DNA of 64,000 nt from Marinobacter excellens HL-55 (GCA_001314845.1 LJZQ01000004.1:160885-224884); one strand, 5' to 3'; positions 17,932 to 28,667 are shown, counted from the stretch's first letter. Notes: a model not told the origin generated them from the letters alone. Translations and numbers: made by a program.

Positions 17932-18630
17932 TTACGCCACGCCGCCCACTGCATTCAGCCGAACACCTGACTGCTCAGTCGTTTCGGGCAAGGTAGGGCG
18001 ATACTTCTCGCGCAGCGCCAGTACCCGCTCCCGGTATTCCGGTGTCAGGTAGGGCAGTTCCAGTGTCAGAACCTGATAAATACCTTGTTTCAGCTCTGTC
18101 AGCGTTAGATTCGCCTGAGCATCAGCGGCATGCGCTGTTTTCAGAAAGGCCATCCAGTTGGTGATGACCAGCCAGACATTGAGCGACATGGCCGATCGCA
18201 ACTCCGCGGGCTGTGGCGCGATGATGCCGCCCTCGGCCAACTTGCCGAAGATACGATCAATGGCCGCCAGGCACCGATTGGTAAACTCCCGGTAGTCCTG
18301 GCGCAGTCGGGGATCGCTGTCGAGCAGGTATTCCAGATCCCGGTGAAAAAACCGGTAACTCCACAGACCATCAAATACTGACTCCAGATAGAAGGTGAGA
18401 TCCTCCAGAGTAATGGCCCGGTCTTCCGGAATATCGAGGTAATAATCTACCAGCTTTTCATACTCCTGGAAGATCTCGTAAATAATGTCCGACTTGTTGC
18501 GAAAGTGGTAATACAGGTTGCCCGGAGAGATCGCCAGATGGGCGGCGATGTGATTGGTGGTGATGTTGCGCTCACCCCGTTCGTTAAAAAGCTCCAGGCT
18601 GGATAGTAGAATCTTGTCTCTGGTTTTCAT
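17932..18630 (-). CDS. TetR family transcriptional regulator
   Basis: A 232-residue regulator. The N-terminal 60 residues are a TetR helix-turn-helix domain (RDKILLSSLELFNERGE, then IAAHLAISPGNLYYHFRNK). The long C-terminal part is the ligand and dimer domain. It faces the aldehyde dehydrogenase gene across 177 bases that hold a perfect 16-base palindrome inside a promoter, so it probably represses that operon and perhaps itself. The inducer may be an alcohol, aldehyde or fatty acyl compound (inference). I start at 18630; in-frame ATGs at 18660-18663 lack a ribosome-binding site. Confidence 0.88.
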   Translation of the reverse strand: MKTRDKILLSSLELFNERGERNITTNHIAAHLAISPGNLYYHFRNKSDIIYEIFQEYEKLVDYYLDIPEDRAITLEDLTFYLESVFDGLWSYRFFHRDLEYLLDSDPRLRQDYREFTNRCLAAIDRIFGKLAEGGIIAPQPAELRSAMSLNVWLVITNWMAFLKTAHAADAQANLTLTELKQGIYQVLTLELPYLTPEYRERVLALREKYRPTLPETTEQSGVRLNAVGGVA

Positions 18631-18692
18631 CGTCTCGCCGGTGATTGTTGTTATCTGCATCACGGATGGCCCGATGAGCCATCCGGCATTTC

Positions 18693-18721
18693 TTGACTGC
18701 CTAGAGTATATACTCTAATAA
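18693..18721 (+). promoter_or_regulatory. promoter for the aldehyde dehydrogenase operon
   Basis: TTGACT (18693-18698) lies 17 bases before TAATAA (18716-18721). The -35 box is good and the -10 box is poor. The palindromic operator fills the spacer. Confidence 0.5.
18702..18717. promoter_or_regulatory. 16-base perfect palindrome, likely TetR operator
   Basis: TAGAGTATATACTCTA equals its own reverse complement. It sits between the predicted -35 and -10 boxes and in the intergenic space of the divergent TetR gene, the classic place for a TetR-type repressor site. Confidence 0.7.
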
Positions 18722-18807
18722 TAGCCCCAAGTGCAAATCGACCAGATTTTGGCCAACCAAAAATATCAGGCTGCGGGAACCTGCCCACAGCCGATGGGGA
18801 GAGAAAC

Positions 18808-20253
18808 ATGGGTGCCACCGTCGTTCAGCTCACCGAGAGCAAAAAGCAGATTCAGCATACTCATCGCGTGTTCGAAGATCAGAAGAAGGCTTTCCGGAGC
18901 AATCCAACGCCCTCGCTGACCGAGCGTAAGGAAAATCTGAAACGGCTCAAACGGGCATTGCTGGCCCATCAGGATCGCTTGATTGAGGCTATCGATCGGG
19001 ATTTCAGTTGCCGTTCCAAAGACGAGACGCTGATCGCAGAGGTCATGCCCTCCATTCAGGGCATCAATTACTCCCTGAAGAATCTGAGCGACTGGATGAA
19101 GCCTTCCAAGCGCCATGTCTCCATGCTGTTCCAGCCCGCCAGCAACAAGGTGCATTACCAGCCCAAAGGCGTGGTCGGCGTCATCGTGCCCTGGAACTAC
19201 CCGTTGTATCTGGCCGTCGGCCCGCTGGTAGCGTCTTTGGCGGCGGGTAACCGCACGATGATCAAGATGTCGGAGTTCACCCCCCACACGTCCGCATTGT
19301 TCAAGGAAATCATCGAGTCGATGTTCCCGGAAGATCTGGTCTCGGTGATCAACGGTGAAGCCGATGTGGCCGCGGATTTTTCCCAGCGCCCGTTTGATCA
19401 TCTGTTGTTCACCGGCTCGACCACGGTTGGCAAACTGGTGATGCGCGCGGCAGCCGAGAACCTGACACCGGTCACGCTGGAACTGGGCGGCAAATCACCG
19501 GCCATTGTCTCGCCGGATGTGCCGATGGAAGATGCCGCTCAGCGCATTGCCTTTGGCAAAGCCTTCAATGCCGGGCAAACCTGTGTGGCGCCGGATTATG
19601 TAATGTGCCCGGCTGATCGCGTGCAGGCGTTTGTTGATGAGTTCCGGGCCCGCTTTGCCGAAATGTACCCGAGCCTGCGGGACAACGACGATTACACCGC
19701 CATTATCAATGAGCGTCAGTATGAGCGGCTGCAGGGTTATCTGGAGGACGCTCGCGCCAAGGGTGCAGAGTTGGTGGAGATCAATCCGGCCAATGAGAAT
19801 ATGAAGGATGGCACACGGAAGATTCCGCTGACACTGGTGCTCAAGACCACGCCGGATATGAAGGTGATGCAGGATGAGATTTTCGGACCCATCCTGCCGG
19901 TGGTGAGTTATGGCAATCTGGATGAGGCGATTCACTACATCAATGATCGGCCGCGGCCGCTGGCGCTGTATTTCTTTGGCTATGACAAGTCGCACCAGCA
20001 GCAGGTGGTGGACCACACGTTATCCGGCGGGATGTGCATCAACGATTCGCTGATGCATGTGGCGCAGGATGATCTGCCGTTTGGGGGCATCGGTGATTCG
20101 GGCATGGGCCATTACCATGGCCGCGAAGGTTTCCTGACGTTCTCCCATCACCGGGCGATCTTTACCAAGCAGAAGTTCAACAGCGGCAAGTTTGTGTATG
20201 CGCCGCATGGAACGGCTGCTCATCGGATGGTTTATAAGCTGTTTATTCGCTGA
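18808..20253 (+). CDS. coniferyl-aldehyde-dehydrogenase-type NAD(P) aldehyde dehydrogenase
   Basis: A 481-residue aldehyde dehydrogenase oxidising an aldehyde to the acid. Visible are VPWNYPLYLAVGPL, the cofactor loop LLFTGSTTVGKLVM, the general-base TLELGGKSPA and the nucleophile NAGQTCVAPDY. The overall sequence fits the coniferyl aldehyde dehydrogenase branch, whose members act on aromatic and medium or long aliphatic aldehydes. GGGGAG precedes the ATG by seven bases. It is the first gene of a set with a Tat-type lipoprotein and a GMC oxidoreductase, under the divergent TetR gene. In a hydrocarbon degrader this suggests oxidation of fatty alcohols to acids (inference). Confidence 0.88.
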   Translation: MGATVVQLTESKKQIQHTHRVFEDQKKAFRSNPTPSLTERKENLKRLKRALLAHQDRLIEAIDRDFSCRSKDETLIAEVMPSIQGINYSLKNLSDWMKPSKRHVSMLFQPASNKVHYQPKGVVGVIVPWNYPLYLAVGPLVASLAAGNRTMIKMSEFTPHTSALFKEIIESMFPEDLVSVINGEADVAADFSQRPFDHLLFTGSTTVGKLVMRAAAENLTPVTLELGGKSPAIVSPDVPMEDAAQRIAFGKAFNAGQTCVAPDYVMCPADRVQAFVDEFRARFAEMYPSLRDNDDYTAIINERQYERLQGYLEDARAKGAELVEINPANENMKDGTRKIPLTLVLKTTPDMKVMQDEIFGPILPVVSYGNLDEAIHYINDRPRPLALYFFGYDKSHQQQVVDHTLSGGMCINDSLMHVAQDDLPFGGIGDSGMGHYHGREGFLTFSHHRAIFTKQKFNSGKFVYAPHGTAAHRMVYKLFIR

Positions 20254-20293
20254 TTTGAGGTTTTGCTTCTGGCCCAGCCTTCGAGTTGGTTGC

Positions 20294-20403
20294 GGCCAGG
20301 AGGTGAGAGGCCTTTCCGGGACACGCCGTGAATACGTCCATGTAGGCTTGAGCAAAACATCCCTGTTTTGCACAGTCCCGAAAAGGCCTCTCACCCCCTG
20401 GCC
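20294..20403. repeat. three-stem intergenic element, copy A
   Basis: Outer arms 20294-20322 and 20375-20403 pair over 29 bases with two mismatches. The 52-base core contains TACG-TCCA-TGTA (20333-20344) and an 8-base-pair hairpin with loop TCCC (20352-20371). It starts with ACGC and carries GCTTGA between the hairpins. It lies 40 bases after the aldehyde dehydrogenase stop, inside what looks like an operon. It belongs to a family with the copies at 22754, 31077 and 33512. Confidence 0.85.
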
Positions 20404-20456
20404 ATCATGCAACGTGCTATCCGCCTAAAAATAACAACGATAGAAGACGTATCAAC

Positions 20457-21092
20457 ATGACTGATCACATCTCGCACCATCACTCTGGCATACAACCAGA
20501 GATGAACAGACGCAGCTTCCTTAAAACCGGCCTCGGCGGCACATTGTTTCTCGCGAGCGTCAGCATGACTGCCGGCCTGACAGGTTGTGCCACAGCGCCC
20601 GCAGGAAGGATCAGCGCCGTCGACACCCGCACCGATGCCGGTTATCAATTCCAGTTTCTGAGCCGGGACGATATTGCACTTTTTGAAGCACTGCTGCCGG
20701 CGATGTTTGCCGGCGCCTTGCTGGAGGAGTCGAATCAGCAGCGGTTTGCCATTGCCGGAACCATTGAGCGGATTGATCAGGGCATTGCCATGTTCGGGCC
20801 GGCGAATCAGCAGGAGCTGCGCAAGCTGTTTGATCTGCTGAATTTTGCCCCTACCCGGATCGCACTGGCGAGGGTCTGGTCGGACTGGCCGTCGGTCAGC
20901 ACCGAGGGTGCGGATGCCTTTCTTAATCGCTGGCGCAACAGTCGTATCGGGCTGTTGAACAACGGCTACATCGCGCTGACCAAGATCAGCAACGTGGCTT
21001 TTTACGGCCACGAGACGCATTGGCACCTGTCTGGCTACCCCGGACCTCCCCCGTGGGCCGTTGATGCCCTTCCCCAATTCCAGAACGCCTGA
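20457..21092 (+). CDS. Tat-signal lipoprotein, putative GMC dehydrogenase small subunit
   Basis: A 211-residue protein with a twin-arginine signal (NRRSFLKTG at ~16-24), a hydrophobic stretch and a lipobox LTGC, so it is probably exported folded and lipid-anchored. The mature part (LFEALLPAMFAGALLEE, then WHLSGYPGPPPWA) resembles the small subunit of membrane gluconate 2-dehydrogenase-like enzymes. It lies 27 bases before a GMC oxidoreductase, which has no obvious signal of its own and may be carried across with it or stay cytoplasmic. An in-frame ATG at 20502 would begin directly at the Tat motif. Confidence 0.75.
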   Translation: MTDHISHHHSGIQPEMNRRSFLKTGLGGTLFLASVSMTAGLTGCATAPAGRISAVDTRTDAGYQFQFLSRDDIALFEALLPAMFAGALLEESNQQRFAIAGTIERIDQGIAMFGPANQQELRKLFDLLNFAPTRIALARVWSDWPSVSTEGADAFLNRWRNSRIGLLNNGYIALTKISNVAFYGHETHWHLSGYPGPPPWAVDALPQFQNA

Positions 21093-21118
21093 TCACCTGC
21101 CGGATAACGGAGAGCAGT

Positions 21119-22714
21119 ATGTCCATGAACGATCCTATCGCCCGGGGCCTGGCTTCTGGCTGGAAGGTTACCGATGCCAGCAAACTGACGACCAATCAAA
21201 CCGTTGAAGCAGACGTGGTGGTAATTGGCACCGGCGCCGGTGGTGGCACTACGGCGGAGATTCTTGCCAAGCAGGGGTTGTCCGTCGTTCTGGTCGAGGA
21301 AGGCCGGCTGTATTACCAGAAAGACTTCAAGATGGATGAGCTGACCGCTTACGCCAGCCTTTACCAGGAAGGCATGAGCCGGGTGACGGCGGATGGCGCC
21401 ATTGCCGTCCTGCAGGGACGGTGTGTAGGCGGATCGACCACGGTGAACTGGACCAGTAGCTTCCGGACACCGGATGAGACCCTGAATTACTGGAGCCAGT
21501 CTCTGGGCCTGGGCGACCTCACACCAGACGCCATGGCACCCTGGTTCGGTGGGCGAGAGGAACGCCACACCATGACTCCATGGATGACACCGCCCAACCT
21601 GAACAACGACATTCTACGCCAGGGTTGCGAGCAACTTGGCTACTCCTGGCAGGTCATCCCGAGAAACGTTAAAGGCTGCTGGAATCTGGGCTACTGCGGC
21701 GTGGGCTGCCCCACCAACGCCAAGCAGGGCGCACTGATGACCACCATACCCGGTGCCCTCAACAACGACGCCCAACTGTTCCACGGCCTGCGTGCCGAGC
21801 GACTGGTGATGAATCAGGACCGCATCGATTACCTGCAGGCCAGCGCCATGGGCCCGGACGGCGTTAGCCCATCGGGCGTGACCGTCACCCTGAAAGCCCG
21901 CCACTTCGTGGTCGCCGCCAGCGCCATCGGCTCCCCCGGTCTGTTGTTGCGATCCGAACTGCCAGACCCCTATCAACGGGTCGGCAAGCGATCGTTCATC
22001 CACCCGGTCAATGCCACCGTCGCCCGCATGCCGGCCCAGGTCGACCCGTTCTACGGTGCACCTCAGTCCATCTACTCCGACGAATTCAACTTCAAACACG
22101 GCGTCGACGGCCCTGTCGGTTACAAACTGGAAGTGCCGCCCCTGCACCCCGCCATGGCCGCCGGCGTCGTACCCGGCCACGGCAAAGAGCAAGCAGGCAA
22201 CCTGGGCCAACTGCCCCACATGCAATCGGTCATCGCCTTGCTCCGGGACGGCTTCCACCCGGACAGCCCCGGCGGTACCGTCTCCCTGCGCAAAGACGGC
22301 AGCCCGATGCTCGACTACCCGATCACTGACTACCTGTGGCAGGGCATCCGTGAAGCTTACCTGCACATGGCCGAAATCCAGTTCGCCGCCGGCGCCGAAG
22401 CCGTCCAGGCCATGCACCTCGACTCCGACTGGTACACCAGCTGGAACCAGGCCAAAGCCGCCATCAACAACCTGCCCATGAGACCCCACCGGGCCCGCCT
22501 GTTCACCGCCCACCAGATGGGTGGCTGCGGCATGGGCGACGAAGCCAAAGACTCGGTAGTTAACGGCTTCGGTGAACATCATCACGTATCCAACCTGAGC
22601 ATCCACGACGCCTCGATCTTCCCCACCAGTATCGGGGCAAATCCGCAGTTGTCGGTGTATGCCTTGGCGGCAAGGAACAGCACCAGACTGGCGCAAAGAT
22701 TGGTTAGAACGTAA
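21119..22714 (+). CDS. GMC family FAD-dependent oxidoreductase
   Basis: A 531-residue alcohol-oxidising flavoprotein. The FAD-binding Rossmann motif is VVIGTGAGGGTTAEI near residue 40. The second GMC region is GRCVGGSTTVNW. The C-terminal part carries HQMGGCGMG and GANPQLSVYALAAR, where the catalytic His/Asn pair of GMC enzymes is expected. GGAG precedes the ATG by six bases. Cysteines around residues 180-200 (GCWNLGYCGVGCP) are a feature of the long-chain alcohol oxidase/dehydrogenase subgroup. Together with the aldehyde dehydrogenase it could take an alcohol to a carboxylic acid. The second half uses C-ending codons more strongly than the first. Confidence 0.88.
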   Translation: MSMNDPIARGLASGWKVTDASKLTTNQTVEADVVVIGTGAGGGTTAEILAKQGLSVVLVEEGRLYYQKDFKMDELTAYASLYQEGMSRVTADGAIAVLQGRCVGGSTTVNWTSSFRTPDETLNYWSQSLGLGDLTPDAMAPWFGGREERHTMTPWMTPPNLNNDILRQGCEQLGYSWQVIPRNVKGCWNLGYCGVGCPTNAKQGALMTTIPGALNNDAQLFHGLRAERLVMNQDRIDYLQASAMGPDGVSPSGVTVTLKARHFVVAASAIGSPGLLLRSELPDPYQRVGKRSFIHPVNATVARMPAQVDPFYGAPQSIYSDEFNFKHGVDGPVGYKLEVPPLHPAMAAGVVPGHGKEQAGNLGQLPHMQSVIALLRDGFHPDSPGGTVSLRKDGSPMLDYPITDYLWQGIREAYLHMAEIQFAAGAEAVQAMHLDSDWYTSWNQAKAAINNLPMRPHRARLFTAHQMGGCGMGDEAKDSVVNGFGEHHHVSNLSIHDASIFPTSIGANPQLSVYALAARNSTRLAQRLVRT

Positions 22715-22753
22715 CGCCATTCTCGGAGCGGCATGCAGGATGTTAGCCGCATG

Positions 22754-22853
22754 TGCAGCGTCTTCCCTCCCGGGAATGTCGAAGGCCATGGATGGCCTGA
22801 GTCAAGCGCACATGGATGTGCTTGTAGCGTTTCCCGGGAGGGAAGACGCTGCA
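22754..22853. repeat. three-stem intergenic element, copy B
   Basis: Outer arms 22754-22776 and 22831-22853 are perfectly complementary over 23 bases. The 54-base core holds AGGCCA-TGGA-TGGCCT (22783-22798) and GCACA-TGGA-TGTGC (22808-22821). Read on the minus strand the loops are TCCA and the core begins ACGC, as in the other copies. It lies 39 bases after the GMC stop and 100 bases before coaD. Confidence 0.87.
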
Positions 22854-22884
22854 GATGCCACGCAAACAACCAAGACAACCTTGA

Positions 22885-23433
<549 letters not shown>

Positions 23434-23436
23434 AGC

Positions 23437-24732
23437 CTACAGCAGCGGGGGCAAAGGAATCTCAAGACCATTGATGTCCAGCACCAGATTTTCCATGCGA
23501 CCGGCCATCACCAGCTGATCACCGCTCTCCACGAGCAGGCCCTGCTTGATCAGCGGCGCCACCTGCATGCGGACTTCCGGGTAATCTTCAGCCAGCGCCA
23601 ACGGCATGCTGAAATCCAGTGAGCCCGTCAATTGCTGCATGACCATCAGCATATTGGCGCGCTCGCTGTCAGACAGCTCAGGATGCGAAAGCTCCAGATT
23701 GCCCTCCACCGGACCCTCCGGAGTCGCCAGACTCAGTTCCCGTATGCCGGCCGAAAACCCGGCAGCCGCCAGACCCCGAACCGAATCACTGAACCGCTGC
23801 ATCATTGCCATCTGCTGCTCAAACGAGGCTTGCGGGGATTGGCCTGCCGGCGGCTGCGCCATGGTTTGCATCTCGGTCATGACCGCGCTGAACGCATTCC
23901 AGCTGGCCACATCCAGGCCATCCACAGCCACTTCCATCCGGTGCGGACCAAAGGCCTCACCCTCCAACGCCACTGAGTCCAGGGCCAGCAACATGGTCGA
24001 GTCCAGGCGCTCGCCCTTGCGATCGGCCTCGCTGTGACTGGTCAAAGACAAACCGCTCAGGGTCACCGGTTCAGCCTGTACCCCCTGCAAGGTGACCGAC
24101 TCTACCGTCATGGTGCCTGAACCCGTCCAGATATCGCCCGAGAGCCAAGCCAGGCTTTGCTCCAGCTGAATATTCTCGATACTCACGTTCATGGCCGGAC
24201 CAACCACAACCACCGCGGGCCAGACCATTAGCATGTTGGCTTTCTCGCCCATGCTGCCAATGTCCAGTCGTGCCAGGCCGCCGCTGCTGCGGAATGAACC
24301 ACCGCTCACCGGATGGTCGATCTGTGTGACCGGTGCCTGCAACTCCAGCGTGGCCGATCCCCAGACCCGGGTTTCGAGGGTCAGCTTGGGGTCCGCCTCA
24401 GGAAACCAGTCAGCACCTTCTGGCTGCCAGCCCTGGGTTGGCCGGAAGTCCAGATAACTGCCGGTTACACCGTGAGAAACCTTAACCTCAAATTCAAATT
24501 GATTGCTTTCCCCGGTGGCAGGGTCCAGCAGAGTCACCGTACCCGACACCTCAGACCCCAGAAGGCCTCGCTGGTATTTGTCGGTTTGCATGCGCAGGAA
24601 TGGTTGAGCGCTGTTCACTTCCTGTGTGGCTTCCTGCCAATGTTGCTCGGTCAGAAACCCCACACCCCAGGGAGCCACACCGGCAACCACCAAAACCGCC
24701 GCGCCGGCGATCATCCATTTTTTTAGATTCAA
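23437..24732 (-). CDS. DUF945 (YdgA-like) family protein
   Basis: A 431-residue protein with an N-terminal membrane segment (MIAGAAVLVVAGVAPWGVGF) and a long periplasmic part rich in beta-strand-like repeats. The region near residue 55 (YQRGLLGSEVSG) and the overall layout fit DUF945, a family of unknown function related to E. coli YdgA. The only start covering the KK-hydrophobic signal is a TTG at 24732; an in-frame ATG lies at 24714, inside the hydrophobic segment. It follows ppk1 by 48 bases. Confidence 0.8.
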   Translation of the reverse strand: MNLKKWMIAGAAVLVVAGVAPWGVGFLTEQHWQEATQEVNSAQPFLRMQTDKYQRGLLGSEVSGTVTLLDPATGESNQFEFEVKVSHGVTGSYLDFRPTQGWQPEGADWFPEADPKLTLETRVWGSATLELQAPVTQIDHPVSGGSFRSSGGLARLDIGSMGEKANMLMVWPAVVVVGPAMNVSIENIQLEQSLAWLSGDIWTGSGTMTVESVTLQGVQAEPVTLSGLSLTSHSEADRKGERLDSTMLLALDSVALEGEAFGPHRMEVAVDGLDVASWNAFSAVMTEMQTMAQPPAGQSPQASFEQQMAMMQRFSDSVRGLAAAGFSAGIRELSLATPEGPVEGNLELSHPELSDSERANMLMVMQQLTGSLDFSMPLALAEDYPEVRMQVAPLIKQGLLVESGDQLVMAGRMENLVLDINGLEIPLPPLL

Positions 24733-24780
24733 GGTTCCAATCCTGTTGTCTGATTATGTCGTGCCGAAAAAAACGGCGTA

Positions 24781-26922
24781 TCAATTGAGTTTGGCCGTCA
24801 GCCGGTCCAGCAACACCAGCTGCGAAGCCATGCGCTCTTCGCCCTCAGCGGGCTGGTTCTGGATATAACTGCCGTCTGGCTGCAACACCCAGGACTGGCA
24901 ATTGTCGACAAGATAGGCATCCAGATCATCCCGCAGGCGGGCCAGCAAGGCCGGCTCTTCAATCGGAAACGCCGTTTCAATCCTGTTCAGCAGGTTGCGC
25001 TCCATGCCATCCGCACTTGAACAATACACGTCCGGGTGACCGTTATTGTCAAAATAATAGACCCGGGTATGCTCAAGAAAACGCCCGATAATCGACCGCA
25101 CCCGAATGTTTTCGGACAAACCGGGCACGCCCGGCCGCAAGCAGCAGATGCCCCGGATGACCAGATCGATTTTTACCCCGGCCTGAGACGCACGATACAG
25201 CGCCTTGATCATCTCAGGCTCGGTCAGCGCATTGAACTTGAAGATAATGCGTCCCTGCTCACCGTGACTGGTCTCCCGCTCGATCAGGCTGATCAAGCGG
25301 TTGTGCAGCGTAAACGGCGCGTGGAACAGTTTTTTGATCTTGAGCGCCTTGCCCATGCCCGTCAGCTGCTGAAAAAGTTTATTAACGTCATCGCCGATAG
25401 ATTCGTCGCAGGTCATAAAGCTGTAGTCGGTGTACAGCCGGGCATTGCCGGCATGATAGTTACCGGTGCCCAGGTGTACGTAACGGCGCAAGCGGCCTTC
25501 TTCACGGCGAACGATCAGGATCATCTTGGCGTGAGTTTTGTACCCCACCACGCCGTACACCACGATCACCCCGGCTTCTTGCAGGCGACTGGCCAGCTCG
25601 AGGTTTTCCGCTTCACTGAACCGTGCGCGCAACTCGATGACGGCGGTCACTTCCTTGCCCCGGCGGGCAGCGTCCGCCAGTGCCTCAACAATTTCGGAAT
25701 CGGCACCGGTGCGGTAAAGGGTCTGGCGGATGGCCAGCACCTGGGGATCTTTCGCCGCCTGGCGCAACAGATCCACTACCGGACTAAAGTTTTCGTAGGG
25801 GTGCAGCAACAGCAAGGGGCGCTTGCGGATGGCATCGAACATGGATTCCTTGCTGCGAATCTGGCGCGGAATCGACGGTGAAAAGCTGGAATAGGTCAGG
25901 TCCGGGCGATCCACCAGACTACCCACCGCGAGCAACCGGGTCAGGTTGACCGGCCCGTGCACCTGGTAAAGATCCCGCTCGGTCAGGCCGAATTCACGCA
26001 GCAGGAAATGAGTTAGCTCGTCCGGGCAGTTGTCAGCCACCTCCAGCCGCACACCGTCACCAAACCGACGACTGAGCAACTCGCCCCGCAGCGCGGAGGC
26101 CAGATCGACCAGATCATCCTCCAGTTCAAGGTCGGCATTGCGAGTCAGCCGGAACTGATAACAACCTTTGACCTCCATACCCGGGAACAGCTCATCGGCG
26201 TGGGCGTGGATCATCGACGACAGGAACACCAGATTATCGCCACCGTCACAGACATCATCCGGCAGGCGCACCAAGCGCGGCAACGAGCGTGGAGCCGGCA
26301 CAATCGCCATACCGGTTTCCCGACCAAAGGCATCCTTACCGTCGAGCTCAACGATGAAGTTCAGGCTCTTGTTGACCAGCCGGGGGAACGGGTGCGATGG
26401 ATCCAGCCCAATCGGGCTGACCACCGGCAAAATTTCTTCATCAAAGTAATTACGCACCCACTCCGCCTGAGCCGGCGTCCATTCCCGGCGCCGGACAAAG
26501 TGAATGTTTTCTTTCTCCAACTCGGGAATCAGGATGTTGTTCAAAATGTCGTACTGCTCATGGATGTATTCATGGGCCACACGACTGATCTCCGCCAGCA
26601 CCTGCTCATGCAGCATGCCATCGACGCCCACGGTTTCACGACCGTATTTGATCTGCTGCCGCAGTCCCGCAACCCGGATCTCAAAAAACTCATCCATATT
26701 ACTGCTGAAAATGCAGGAAAAGATCAGCCGGTTAATCAGCGGATGGGTCGTGTCCAATGCCTGTTTCAAGACGCGGTAATTGAACTGCAGCTGGCTCAGC
26801 TCCCGGTTAAAGAAATTTTCACTGGCGTCCAGGTTGATCTCTTCACCGACTGGCGGCACCTCTACCGGCGCAGGCACACTGTGATCATCGCTTACTGCTG
26901 ACTGTACTGTCTCGGTCGTCAT
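24781..26922 (-). CDS. ppk1: polyphosphate kinase 1
   Basis: Makes inorganic polyphosphate reversibly from ATP. The 713-residue chain is of standard PPK1 length. Its N-terminal domain starts FFNRELSQLQFNYRVL. Catalytic stations are GYKTHAKMILIVRREEG with the autophosphorylated His, YVHLGTGNYH, and later IIGRFLEHTRVYYFDNNG with the second conserved His. It is next to hemB, as in Pseudomonas. Its neighbourhood with phoB-phoR and pit further along suggests an active phosphate economy, though no Pho box was seen here. Confidence 0.96.
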   Translation of the reverse strand: MTTETVQSAVSDDHSVPAPVEVPPVGEEINLDASENFFNRELSQLQFNYRVLKQALDTTHPLINRLIFSCIFSSNMDEFFEIRVAGLRQQIKYGRETVGVDGMLHEQVLAEISRVAHEYIHEQYDILNNILIPELEKENIHFVRRREWTPAQAEWVRNYFDEEILPVVSPIGLDPSHPFPRLVNKSLNFIVELDGKDAFGRETGMAIVPAPRSLPRLVRLPDDVCDGGDNLVFLSSMIHAHADELFPGMEVKGCYQFRLTRNADLELEDDLVDLASALRGELLSRRFGDGVRLEVADNCPDELTHFLLREFGLTERDLYQVHGPVNLTRLLAVGSLVDRPDLTYSSFSPSIPRQIRSKESMFDAIRKRPLLLLHPYENFSPVVDLLRQAAKDPQVLAIRQTLYRTGADSEIVEALADAARRGKEVTAVIELRARFSEAENLELASRLQEAGVIVVYGVVGYKTHAKMILIVRREEGRLRRYVHLGTGNYHAGNARLYTDYSFMTCDESIGDDVNKLFQQLTGMGKALKIKKLFHAPFTLHNRLISLIERETSHGEQGRIIFKFNALTEPEMIKALYRASQAGVKIDLVIRGICCLRPGVPGLSENIRVRSIIGRFLEHTRVYYFDNNGHPDVYCSSADGMERNLLNRIETAFPIEEPALLARLRDDLDAYLVDNCQSWVLQPDGSYIQNQPAEGEERMASQLVLLDRLTAKLN

Positions 26923-26965
26923 TTCTCATTACATCCATGGTTGGTCCGGGCTCTCGATGTCCCGT

Positions 26966-28039
<1,074 letters not shown>

Positions 28040-28110
28040 TCATACACCTCAGGGGCCCGCCATTGCAGGTCAAGGACAAGCGTGCCGTTGATTGATGACA
28101 AACTAATTAC

Positions 28111-28140
28111 AAAAAAACGGGCGGCTTAAACCAGCCGCCC
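28111..28140 (-). terminator. rho-independent terminator after the SutA-like gene
   Basis: Stem GGGCGGCT/AGCCGCCC with a six-base loop, followed on the minus strand by T7. It ends 29 bases past the stop at 28170 and isolates the gene from hemB. Confidence 0.88.
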
Positions 28141-28169
28141 ACAAACGAAGGGATTCCGTTGGAAGGACG

Positions 28170-28394
28170 TCAAAGTGAGCGGTTGTTAAAGCCTACCTCT
28201 ACTTTACGGGGCGAATCAGAACGCAGCGATGTGTCCAGTTCCTGTATTCTGCCCCCGCCCTGTAAAAAGGCTTCGATGTCTGACTGCAACTGGGCCCTTA
28301 CCCGCGCCCGGCCGGCAATCGAATGGTTATCATCACTGTCGCCACTCCAGGTACTACCGGACTGCTCCAGATTGCTCTCGTCGAATTCACTCAT
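28170..28394 (-). CDS. small acidic SutA-like RNA polymerase-associated protein
   Basis: A 74-residue protein with an acidic, serine-rich N-terminus and a C-terminal segment (IEAFLQGGGRIQELD) that resembles the end of Pseudomonas SutA. SutA binds RNA polymerase and helps slow-growing cells start transcription. The version here is about 30 residues shorter, mainly in the acidic region. GGAG stands eight bases before the ATG and a strong terminator follows, so it is a real single-gene unit. The assignment rests on remembered similarity over ~35 residues. Confidence 0.6.
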   Translation of the reverse strand: MSEFDESNLEQSGSTWSGDSDDNHSIAGRARVRAQLQSDIEAFLQGGGRIQELDTSLRSDSPRKVEVGFNNRSL

Positions 28395-28637
28395 GCGGTT
28401 ATCTCCATCAACGAAAACAAAATTCCAGGTGCTGTATAAACCCGATCGGGCAACACCCCGTCTCGACCGCCGGCCGCCTGTGGGCCCGTCTTGGCGTCTT
28501 TATAATCCGGTTTCCGTGACAACGCTATTTCCTGACAACCCTTTTTTTGTAATTTTTTGTAAGCCATCTTAAGCGCATGATTTTAATGACGTATAAAGAG
28601 GCTTCACAAGGCCCGACAAATTGACACAAAGAATGAA

Positions 28638-28650
28638 TAGTGATTCACTA
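28638..28650. promoter_or_regulatory. palindrome at the TetR-aidB promoter, likely operator
   Basis: TAGTGA-T-TCACTA lies 18 bases before the TetR start codon and 11 bases after a perfect -35 box TTGACA (28621-28626). The matching -10 (TTCACT at 28644, 17-base spacing) is poor and overlaps the palindrome, consistent with self-repression by the TetR protein. Confidence 0.6.
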
Positions 28651-28667
28651 CTTGCCAAGGAGCCAGC

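Noticed and set aside
24755..24775. GCCG-T7-CGGC hairpin between ppk1 and the DUF945 gene as a terminator
   Set aside because: The T run is in the loop, the stem is four base pairs and no T tract follows.
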